NCBI RefSeq assembly: GCF_002803095.1
Contig: NZ_PGLR01000001.1
Span: forward strand, 62,001-126,000
DNA length: 64,000 bases
Direction: 5' to 3'
Origin: Pseudomonas sp. ZH-FAD
GTDB lineage: Bacteria > Pseudomonadota > Gammaproteobacteria > Pseudomonadales > Pseudomonadaceae
This document shows positions 53,831-64,000 of this stretch, piece after piece. The position numbers and the translations under genes were made by a program. Numbering within the stretch: position 1 is the first letter of the stretch; the number at the start of each line of letters is the position of its first letter. Under the pieces are notes generated by a model, which was not told the origin of the DNA, ran no database searches, and was given only the letters and a program-made list of their open reading frames with translations.

Positions 53831-55167
53831 TGGATAGCGCCCGCGAACCAGGATTGTGGAAGCGCGGCGTACTCTGGCTGCTGTTGCTCGGCCCGCTGTT
53901 CTTCGCCAGCTACGGCTTCGCCAACTGGTTCACCGGGCAACGCGAGGACGTCGGCAGCCTGGTCTTCGCCTGGGAGCCGCAGATTCCGCTCTGGCCCTGG
54001 ACCATCGTGCCGTACTGGTCGATCGACCTGCTCTACGGCCTGTCCTTCCTGTTGCCGGCCTGCCGCCGCGAGATGGATCGCCATGCCTTGCGCCTGCTCG
54101 CTGCGCAGGTGATCTGCGTGGTCTGCTTCCTGCTCTGGCCGCTGCGCTTCACCTTCGAGCGGCCGCCGCTGGACGGCACCTTCGGCCTGATGTTCGACGT
54201 GCTGATGGGTTTCGACAAACCCTTCAACCAGGCGCCTTCGCTGCATATCACCCTGCTGGTGATCATCTGGGCGATGTTCGCCAATCACATCCGCGGGCTG
54301 TTCTGGCGTGGCCTGCTGCACGGCTGGATGGCGCTGATCGGCATCTCCGTGCTGACCACCTGGCAGCACCACTTCATCGATCTGCCCACCGGGGCGCTGG
54401 CCGGCTTCTTCTGTCTATGGCTGCTGCCGCTGCGGGGCGCTACGCCCCTTACGCAGATTCGCCTGGCCAGCGATCCACGGCGTTGGCGCCTGGGGCTGCG
54501 CTATGGGCTTGGCGCAACGCTGTGCGCTGTGCTGGCCTTCAAGCTGGGCGGTGCCTGGCTGTGGTTGTCCTGGCTGGCCGTTGCCCTGGCCATGGTCGCG
54601 CTCAACTACCTGCTGTTCGGCGCTGGCGGCTTCCAGAAGCAGGCCGACGGGCGCCTCAGCCCGGCCGCGACGGTGTTGCTCGCACCCTATCTGCTCGGCG
54701 CCTGGATCAATTCGCGGTTGTGGACGTTTCGCCAGCCAGCGCCCAGCCAGGTCGTGGAGGGCATCGACCTCGGCCGCCTGCCCGCCATGGGCGATCTCGG
54801 TGGTTATGCCGCCCTGGTCGACCTCTGCGCCGAGCTGCCGCTGCAGCACACGCCACAGAACTACTGCAGCCTGCCGTCACTGGATCTGGTGGCGCCGGAT
54901 GCGCTGACCTGCCAACGCGCCGCCGAGACCATAGAAAACCTGCGCCACAAGGGCCCAGTGCTGGTGTGCTGTGCACTGGGCTACTCGCGCAGTGCCACCG
55001 CCGTGGCGGCCTGGCTGCTGTATAGCGGCCGCTGCCAGAGCGTGGATGCGGCCGTGGCGCTGATCCGCCAGGCGCGGCCACAGGTCGTGGTCGGCCCGCA
55101 GCATCTGGCCGCGCTGCAATCCATGGTCGATGCACAACCGGGGCTGGAGGTCGCTCATGCAGGCTGA
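53830..55167 (+). CDS. PAP2-dual-specificity phosphatase fusion (YnbD-like)
   Basis: 445 residues. The N-terminal half is a membrane PAP2 phosphatase (RFTFERPP, NQAPSLH near 138 and WQHHFIDLPTG). The C-terminal 130 residues form a protein-tyrosine/dual-specificity phosphatase with CX5R in VCCALGYSRSA near 388. This arrangement is that of E. coli YnbD. ATG at 53830 overlaps the preceding TGA. It may dephosphorylate a phosphatidylglycerophosphate- or phosphatidylinositol-phosphate-like product. Confidence 0.78.
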   Translation: MDSAREPGLWKRGVLWLLLLGPLFFASYGFANWFTGQREDVGSLVFAWEPQIPLWPWTIVPYWSIDLLYGLSFLLPACRREMDRHALRLLAAQVICVVCFLLWPLRFTFERPPLDGTFGLMFDVLMGFDKPFNQAPSLHITLLVIIWAMFANHIRGLFWRGLLHGWMALIGISVLTTWQHHFIDLPTGALAGFFCLWLLPLRGATPLTQIRLASDPRRWRLGLRYGLGATLCAVLAFKLGGAWLWLSWLAVALAMVALNYLLFGAGGFQKQADGRLSPAATVLLAPYLLGAWINSRLWTFRQPAPSQVVEGIDLGRLPAMGDLGGYAALVDLCAELPLQHTPQNYCSLPSLDLVAPDALTCQRAAETIENLRHKGPVLVCCALGYSRSATAVAAWLLYSGRCQSVDAAVALIRQARPQVVVGPQHLAALQSMVDAQPGLEVAHAG

Positions 55168-55591
55168 TCTGCTGCTGGTCACGGCACTGTTGCGACGGGG
55201 ACGCAGCCTTGATCGCTTTTCCAGCGCGCTAAGCCTGGTCGCCGTGCTCTTCGGCCTGGCGCCTTGGCTGGGTGCACCGCCAAGCCTGATGCTGGCGCTG
55301 CTCTGCGCAGCGCTGCTGGTCGCCGGCCTGGCCGAAAAATACTGGGCGTTGCGCGTGGCGCTGGATGCTGAGCTGTTCCAGGGCCTGGCCCAAGCCAGTG
55401 AACAGCTCGACAGCCAGACTCATGCGCTGGATCAGGCGCTACAGAATCTTGGCCTGCAAAATGCGCAACAGGCTGGCCGCAGCTGGAGCCTGCGCGCTCA
55501 GGGCGCACTCGGCCTGCTACGCAAACAGGCCCTATGCCTGCTGCTACAGATCGTCATCGTCGTACTCGGGTTCTTCATCGTTCTCGCTTAA
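55157..55591 (+). CDS. Small membrane protein in the ynb-like operon
   Basis: 144 residues with hydrophobic segments near 22-58 and at the C-terminus (LCLLLQIVIVVLGFFIVLA), and a Gln-rich helical middle. No family recognised. It overlaps the preceding gene by 11 bases with GGAGG before the ATG, so it is a genuine part of the operon. It may be an accessory subunit of the lipid pathway. Confidence 0.6.
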   Translation: MQADLLLVTALLRRGRSLDRFSSALSLVAVLFGLAPWLGAPPSLMLALLCAALLVAGLAEKYWALRVALDAELFQGLAQASEQLDSQTHALDQALQNLGLQNAQQAGRSWSLRAQGALGLLRKQALCLLLQIVIVVLGFFIVLA

Positions 55592-55601
55592 AGGAGTCGC
55601 C

Positions 55602-56222
55602 ATGCTCGCTGCATTGACCGCTTTCGCCATCACCTCGGCAGCTCGCCTGCTGACCGGCGCACGAGCCCTGTGGCTCGGCAGCACCGCACAGGCTACCCAA
55701 CGCCTGTACTACGCCAACCACAGCAGCCACGGCGACTTCGTCCTGCTCTGGGCATCACTGCCGCCGGAGCTGCGCAAACGCACCCGGCCGGTGGCCGGCG
55801 CCGACTACTGGCAGAAGCCGGGCGTGCGCAGCTTCCTGATCAATAACGTATTCAACGGCGTGCTGGTCGACCGCGAGCGCAAGGAAGGCGCCAACCCGCT
55901 GCAGGCGATGCTCGACGCGCTGGATGGCGGCGACTCACTGATCATCTTCCCCGAGGGCACGCGCAATCTCGGCGATGAACCATTGCTGCCCTTCAAGAGC
56001 GGCCTTTATCACCTGGCTCAGGCGCGCCCGGACGTGGAACTGGTGCCGGTGTGGATCGCCAACCTCAACCGGGTCATGCCCAAGGGCAGAGCGCTGCCGC
56101 TGCCGCTGCTGTGCACCCTGAGCTTCGGCGCGGCACTGGAGCCCATCGAGGGGGAGGGCAAAGACGCCTTCCTGGAACGCGCGCGTAACGCCCTGCTGGC
56201 ACTGGCACCCGAGGAGGCCTGA
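55602..56222 (+). CDS. 1-acyl-sn-glycerol-3-phosphate acyltransferase-like protein
   Basis: 206 residues of the LPLAT family: HX4D in NHSSHGDF near 39-46 and FPEGTRN near 115. A second PlsC-like enzyme only 4.5 kb from plsC, but within the lipid operon. It may make a dedicated phosphatidic acid pool. AAGGAG precedes the ATG. Confidence 0.8.
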   Translation: MLAALTAFAITSAARLLTGARALWLGSTAQATQRLYYANHSSHGDFVLLWASLPPELRKRTRPVAGADYWQKPGVRSFLINNVFNGVLVDRERKEGANPLQAMLDALDGGDSLIIFPEGTRNLGDEPLLPFKSGLYHLAQARPDVELVPVWIANLNRVMPKGRALPLPLLCTLSFGAALEPIEGEGKDAFLERARNALLALAPEEA

Positions 56223-56223
56223 G

Positions 56224-57156
56224 ATGGATAACAACACTTTGCTGCTGTTCGCCGGTATCGGTGCCCTGTTGTTGCTGGCCAGCCTGGTCGGCTTCGTCCT
56301 CAAGCGGCGCAGTGGTGATCAGCCCAACCCGGTGATCGACAACCTCAACGCGCGGATCAATGCCTGGTGGGTGATGGTGCTGGTAATCGGCATCGCCTTC
56401 CTGTTCGGCAACAACGGCGTGATCCTGCTGTTCTATTTCGTCTCCTTCTACGCCCTGCGCGAGTTCATGACGCTGACGCCGACCCGGCGCAGCGATTACC
56501 CGGCGCTGGTGGCGGCCTTCTACTTCGCTCTGCCGATGCAGTACCTGCTGATCGCCTTCGGCTGGTACGGCCTGTTCGCCATCTTCATCCCGGTCTATCT
56601 GTTCCTGCTGTTGCCGATCCTGGCTTCGCTGGGCGGCGACACCACCCGCTACCTCGAGCGTGCGGCCAAGGTGCAGTGGGGCTTGATGATCGCCGTGTAC
56701 TGCATCTCCTCGGTACCGGCGCTGCTGACCCTGGACATCCCCGGCTACGAGGGTCGCAACCTGCTGCTGATCGCCTGGCTGATCATCGTCGTGCAGCTCT
56801 CCGACGTGCTGCAGTACGTCTGCGGCAAGCTGGCCGGCAAACACAAGATCGCGCCCAACCTGTCACCCTCGAAAACCGTGGAAGGCTTTGTCGGCGGCGT
56901 AGCGCTGGCTACGCTGATCGGCGCCATGCTGTGCTGGATCACCCCCTTCGCCTTCTGGCAGGCCGCACTGTTCGCGCTGCTGGTGTGCATCCTCGGCTTC
57001 GCCGGCGGCCTGGTGATGTCGGCGATCAAACGCGACCGCGGGGTGAAGGACTGGGGCCACATGATCGAAGGCCACGGCGGCATGCTGGATCGCCTGGACT
57101 CGGTGTGCTTCGCCGCGCCGGTTTTCTTCCATATGGTGCGCTACTGGTGGGCCTGA
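56224..57156 (+). CDS. Phosphatidate cytidylyltransferase (CdsA family, YnbB-like)
   Basis: 310 residues with about eight membrane helices and the complete CdsA signature near 270-297 (SAIKRDRGVKDWGHM, HGGMLDRLDS). It converts phosphatidate and CTP to CDP-diacylglycerol, the donor for the CDP-alcohol transferase at the operon start. One base follows the previous stop. A housekeeping cdsA is expected elsewhere on the chromosome. Confidence 0.87.
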   Translation: MDNNTLLLFAGIGALLLLASLVGFVLKRRSGDQPNPVIDNLNARINAWWVMVLVIGIAFLFGNNGVILLFYFVSFYALREFMTLTPTRRSDYPALVAAFYFALPMQYLLIAFGWYGLFAIFIPVYLFLLLPILASLGGDTTRYLERAAKVQWGLMIAVYCISSVPALLTLDIPGYEGRNLLLIAWLIIVVQLSDVLQYVCGKLAGKHKIAPNLSPSKTVEGFVGGVALATLIGAMLCWITPFAFWQAALFALLVCILGFAGGLVMSAIKRDRGVKDWGHMIEGHGGMLDRLDSVCFAAPVFFHMVRYWWA

Positions 57157-57224
57157 TCTGGCGCAAGTACTGGAGCAGAGGATTGCACTAGAGTTAAGCA
57201 ACTCCAGAGAACAAGAAGGCCGAC

Positions 57225-58376
57225 ATGATCGCCCACACCCAGACACTGTTCGGAGCCGTCGCACTGGTCGCCGTGATCATGGGCAGTTGTCTGATCCTGG
57301 TCGGCCAGTTGCGTCATCGCGACGGCATGCTCACCACTGGGCTGGGCATGCTTTCCCATGCGCTGGCCTACATTGGCTTCACCCTGTTCGGTCAGATATC
57401 GATGTGGATCAGCTACGTGCTGGCCAACACCTTGCTGTCCACCGCGCTAGCGTTCTACACGGTCAGCCTGCCGCTGATCCACGGCCGACGCCCGCCCTGG
57501 CGACTGGCCTTCGCCTTCCCGCTGCTGCTGGGCGCGTTGCTCAGCCTGCTGATCGATACCCAGGAACCCCGCCAACTGGTGGCCTGCCTGCTGCTGTTCA
57601 CGCAATGCCTGGTCATCCTGCGCCTGAGCCGCATCCATGCCGTGTCCGGCGGGCGCGCCCACCGAATCCTGATGATCGGTGCAGGCATCAGCCTATTCGG
57701 CCTGGGCATTCGTGTGGTGGTCATCCTCAGTGGCGCACCGGCGGAGATGCACTACGACGTCAGCAACCTGAAGCAGACGGTATCGGTAGCCCTCGGCGCC
57801 GCCACCATCATCATGTTCTCCTTCGGCCTGGTGCTGCTGTCGCGCGAGCGCATCGAATCGGAGCTGCGCCAGACCGCCCTACGCGACACGCTTACCAGGC
57901 TGCCCAATCGCCTGGCGATACTGGAACAACTCACCGACGAGCTGGAGCGTGCCCGCCGCCAACACATGCCGCTGTCTATCGCCATGCTCGATCTGGATCA
58001 CTTCAAGCAGATCAACGACAGCCACGGCCATCTTGTCGGCGATGCCGTGCTCAGGCACTGCGCGGACCATCTTCAGCAACGGCTGCGGCGTAACGACAGC
58101 ATCGGCCGTTATGGTGGTGAGGAGTTTCTGCTGATTCTGCCCGGCACCGACGCCAGCGGCGCGCTGGAGTTGGTCGATCAGCTCCGCCAATCCCTTACCC
58201 AGCACCCGGCGCAGGTTGACGACAAGCACATCGCCCTGAGCTTTAGCGCCGGTGTTTACGGCAGCACCAGCCCCGTCGCCGAGGACATCACCGGCATGCT
58301 GCTCAAGGCCGACGCCGCGCTCTATCGCGCCAAGCACGCCGGGCGTAATACGCAGGTCCTGGCCACGGCGGACTGA
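57225..58376 (+). CDS. Membrane diguanylate cyclase (GGDEF)
   Basis: 383 residues. Six to seven membrane helices fill residues 1-205; a GGDEF domain follows. The active site GGEEF is intact, with the inhibitory I-site RRND (RxxD) five residues before it. It should make c-di-GMP in response to a membrane or lipid signal. It is 68 bases after the CdsA-like gene and might be read from the same transcript. Confidence 0.87.
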   Translation: MIAHTQTLFGAVALVAVIMGSCLILVGQLRHRDGMLTTGLGMLSHALAYIGFTLFGQISMWISYVLANTLLSTALAFYTVSLPLIHGRRPPWRLAFAFPLLLGALLSLLIDTQEPRQLVACLLLFTQCLVILRLSRIHAVSGGRAHRILMIGAGISLFGLGIRVVVILSGAPAEMHYDVSNLKQTVSVALGAATIIMFSFGLVLLSRERIESELRQTALRDTLTRLPNRLAILEQLTDELERARRQHMPLSIAMLDLDHFKQINDSHGHLVGDAVLRHCADHLQQRLRRNDSIGRYGGEEFLLILPGTDASGALELVDQLRQSLTQHPAQVDDKHIALSFSAGVYGSTSPVAEDITGMLLKADAALYRAKHAGRNTQVLATAD

Positions 58377-58491
58377 GGGAACGGGCTCGGATTTACTGAT
58401 GATCCCCGGACGGCCAACAGATTTCTGCCGGAAGAACTGAGTAATGCCTGGCTACCAGCGTTCAGCGTCGCCTGACTTTTCTGCAGGCAAC

Positions 58492-58517
58492 AAAAAACCC
58501 GCCGAAGCGGGTTTTTC
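58492..58517. terminator. Bidirectional rho-independent terminator
   Basis: AAAAAACCCGC, loop CGAA, GCGGGTTTTT: T-runs on both strands. It ends the diguanylate cyclase transcript (plus) and the small RNA (minus). Confidence 0.9.
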
Positions 58518-58600
58518 AAGACCTTCCGACATCCTGTCGTTTGCCATCCTGGCGCGGTCTGTCTTCCTTGACCCGGGACATCCAGTTCCCGGTAGGTGTG
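58492..58600 (-). ncRNA. Candidate Rsm/Csr-family regulatory RNA downstream of gyrB
   Basis: The minus strand folds into four short hairpins that display GGA in the loop: 58573-58592 (CCGGGA arms), 58561-58572 (GTC arms), 58543-58553 (GCCA-GGA-TGGC) and 58527-58539 (CGACA-GGA-TGTCG). They end in a perfect terminator. Repeated GGA hairpins are the hallmark of RNAs that titrate RsmA/CsrA. TAATCT at 58609-58604 is a plausible -10 box, so the 5' end is estimated near 58597. It is not the tail of a gyrB transcript reading in by necessity, since its own promoter is likely. Confidence 0.65.
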
Positions 58601-58674
58601 TGTAGATTAGCCAGCCTACGCATGCGACGGGAGAGGCTCATTGCGCTTCGACGTGTAAGCCTTTTGCCATAACA

Positions 58675-62202
<3,528 letters not shown>

Positions 62203-62203
<1 letters not shown>

Positions 62204-63306
62204 TAAAGACGCATCGGCATGACAACGTAGGCAGAATCGTCGTTGTCGGCTTCCTGCAGCAGGGCACTGCTGTTGGAGTCGGAGAGGATCAGGCGCACCT
62301 GCTCGGTGCCCATCACGCCCAGCACATCCAGCAGATAGCTGACGTTGAAACCGATCTCCAGGCCGCTGCCCGCATAGTCGACAACGATCTCTTCCTCGGC
62401 CTCTTCCTGCTCAGGGTTGTTGGCTTGAATCTTCAGCAGACCAGACGCCAGGGTCAGGCGAATGCCACGGTACTTCTCGTTGGACAGAATCGCGGTGCGG
62501 CTGAAGGCTTCGCGCAGGCCCTGACGATCCGCCAGTACCAGTTTGTCGCCACCACGCGGCAGCACGCGCTCGTAATCCGGGAATTTGCCGTCGACCAGCT
62601 TCGAGGTGAAGGTGAACTCGCCGGTGTTGGCACGGATATGATGCTGACCGAGAACGATGGCGACTTCGGCGTCCTGCTCGGTGAGCAGGCGAGCCAGTTC
62701 GAGAATACCTTTGCGCGGCACGATGACCTGATGCTTGCCTTCCTGCTGGATGATCGCTTCCATGGAGCACATGGCCAGACGATGACCATCGGTAGCGACC
62801 GCTCGCAGCAGACCGCTCTGTACTTCCAGGAGCATACCGTTGAGGTAGTAGCGCACATCCTGCTGAGCCATGGCGAAGCTGGTACGTTCGATCAAACGAC
62901 GCAGCTTGGCTTGCGGCAGGTTGAAGGTCAGCGACCCCGGACCTTCCTCGACGGTAGGAAAGTCGTTGGCCGGCAGCGTCGACAAGGTGAAACGGCTGCG
63001 TCCGGCCTTGACCAGCAACTTCTGCTCGTCGACGCGAATGTCGATCAGCGCGTCGCTCGGCAGGCTTTTGCAGATGTCCATCAGCTTGCGCGCCGGCACG
63101 GTGATCTCACCGGGTTCGGCGGCATCTTCGAGTGTGACGCGGCCAACCAGTTCGACCTCGAGGTCGGTACCGGTAAGCGACAGCTGCTGGCCTTCGACCA
63201 CCAGCAGGACGTTGGACAGAACCGGCAGCGTCTGGCGTCGTTCCACGACACCGGCGACCAGTTGCAGGGGTTTCAACAGGGCTTCGCGTTGAATAGTGAA
63301 ATGCAT
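62203..63306 (-). CDS. dnaN: DNA polymerase III beta sliding clamp
   Basis: 367 residues, full length, with the three-domain clamp pattern from [24 protein letters not shown] to the C-terminal VMPMRL. It tethers the polymerase to DNA. It ends one base into recF and lies 38 bases downstream of dnaA. Confidence 0.97.
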
Positions 63307-63344
63307 GGTCTAGTCCCTTGCCTCGTGGAGCTGCATTGATTTGA

Positions 63345-64000
63345 TCAGGTAGTCAGGGTGCGCAGCAGGTTCTTGTAGTCCTCGCGGATGTCCGCGTCGG
63401 ATCCCCTAAGTTCAGCAATCTTACGGCATGCGTGCAACACCGTGGTGTGATCGCGACCGCCGAAGGCCACACCGATTTCCGGCAGGCTGTGATTGGTCAG
63501 TTCCTTCGACAATGCCATGGCCACCTGACGCGGCCGGGCGATCGAGCGCGAACGACGCTTGGAAAGCAGGTCGGTGATCTTGATCTTGTAGTACTCAGCG
63601 GTGGTGCGCTGAATATTATCGATGCTGACCAGCTTGTCCTGCAGGGCCAGCAGATCCTTGAGCGATTCGCGGATCAGTTCGATGGTGATGTCGCGGCCCA
63701 TGAAGTGCGAGTGGGCGATCACACGCTTCAGCGCGCCTTCCAGTTCGCGCACGTTGGAGCGAATACGCTGGGCGATGAAGAACGCGGCATCGTGCGGCAG
63801 ATCCACCTTGGCCTGGTCGGCCTTCTTCATCAGGATTGCCACGCGAGTTTCCAGCTCGGGGGGCTCGACAGCCACGGTCAGGCCCCAGCCGAAGCGCGAC
63901 TTCAGTCGCTCTTCTAGGCCTTCGATCTCTTTCGGGTAGCGATCGCTGGTGAGAATCACCTGCTGACCCCCTTCGAGCAGCGCGTTGAAGGTATGGAAGA
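63345..64000 (-). CDS. dnaA: Replication initiator DnaA (partial, 5' end beyond the window)
   Basis: The visible about 218 residues begin in the AAA+ domain ([21 protein letters not shown]) and run to the C-terminal DNA-binding domain IV. Domain IV contains [18 protein letters not shown], the DnaA-box recognition motif. The start lies outside the window. A methionine at 63959 is internal and not the start. Confidence 0.97.
   Translation of the reverse strand, partial: FHTFNALLEGGQQVILTSDRYPKEIEGLEERLKSRFGWGLTVAVEPPELETRVAILMKKADQAKVDLPHDAAFFIAQRIRSNVRELEGALKRVIAHSHFMGRDITIELIRESLKDLLALQDKLVSIDNIQRTTAEYYKIKITDLLSKRRSRSIARPRQVAMALSKELTNHSLPEIGVAFGGRDHTTVLHACRKIAELRGSDADIREDYKNLLRTLTT

Noticed and set aside
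63307..63344. Replication origin between dnaN and dnaA
   Set aside because: The gap is only 38 bases with no cluster of DnaA boxes. The origin upstream of dnaA lies beyond the window.

Overview
The window is a stretch of Pseudomonas chromosome beside the replication origin. Its right end holds dnaA (cut by the window edge), dnaN, recF and gyrB on the minus strand. Further left come plsC, gmhB, glyS, glyQ, tag, an lpxL/htrB-type acyltransferase and a PilZ gene, an order familiar from Pseudomonas aeruginosa (from memory, roughly PA0001 to PA0012). Two perfect 16-bp parS palindromes lie in recF. High GC, Pseudomonas-type REP elements and gene order support the genus; the species cannot be fixed from the sequence alone.

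Layout. 1-3.5 kb: a small TPR protein, then doeD and doeC (last steps of ectoine catabolism). 3.7-4.4 kb: yhhQ, a queuosine-precursor transporter, behind a candidate preQ1-I riboswitch. 4.6-29.1 kb: a complete Hrp1-type type III secretion system in Pseudomonas syringae gene order. It comprises hrpJ-hrcV-hrpQ-hrcN-hrpO-hrpP-hrcQa-hrcQb-hrcRSTU (minus), hrpL, hrpR, hrpS, hrpA-hrpZ-hrpB-hrcJ-hrpD-hrpE and hrpF-hrpG-hrcC-hrpT-hrpV (plus), then a HopM1-family effector with its ShcM-like chaperone (minus). 29.2-39.9 kb: an NlpC/P60 peptidase, then the rest of the ectoine/hydroxyectoine locus (doeX, doeB, doeA, eutC, eutB, enuR, ehuBCDA). 40-44 kb: the lipid-aminoacylation pair acvB/mprF. 44-51 kb: core genes near the origin. 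51.4-57.2 kb: a six-gene phospholipid operon resembling the uncharacterised E. coli ynbABCD. 57.2-58.4 kb: a diguanylate cyclase. 58.5-58.6 kb: a candidate Rsm-family sRNA. 58.7-64 kb: gyrB-recF-dnaN-dnaA.

How it works together. The secretion island reads as an intact regulatory cascade. HrpR and HrpS are sigma-54 activators without receiver domains; a sigma-54 promoter sits before hrpL, with a 22-bp dyad near -150 as a possible HrpRS site. HrpL is an ECF sigma factor, and four near-perfect hrp boxes precede hrpJ, hrpA, hrpF and shcM-hopM1. HrpV and HrpG would modulate HrpR/S. The island separates doeX from doeC/doeD, which are probably parts of one ancestral catabolic locus. An 18-bp motif shared by the eutB and ehuB/enuR upstream regions is a candidate EnuR operator and is not seen upstream of doeC or doeD.

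Most notable: the P. syringae-like hrp/hrc system with HopM1-ShcM but no AvrE in the window; the split ectoine locus; the sRNA downstream of gyrB with four GGA hairpin loops; the riboswitch candidate at yhhQ; the ynb-like lipid operon; and a LexA-like box upstream of tag.
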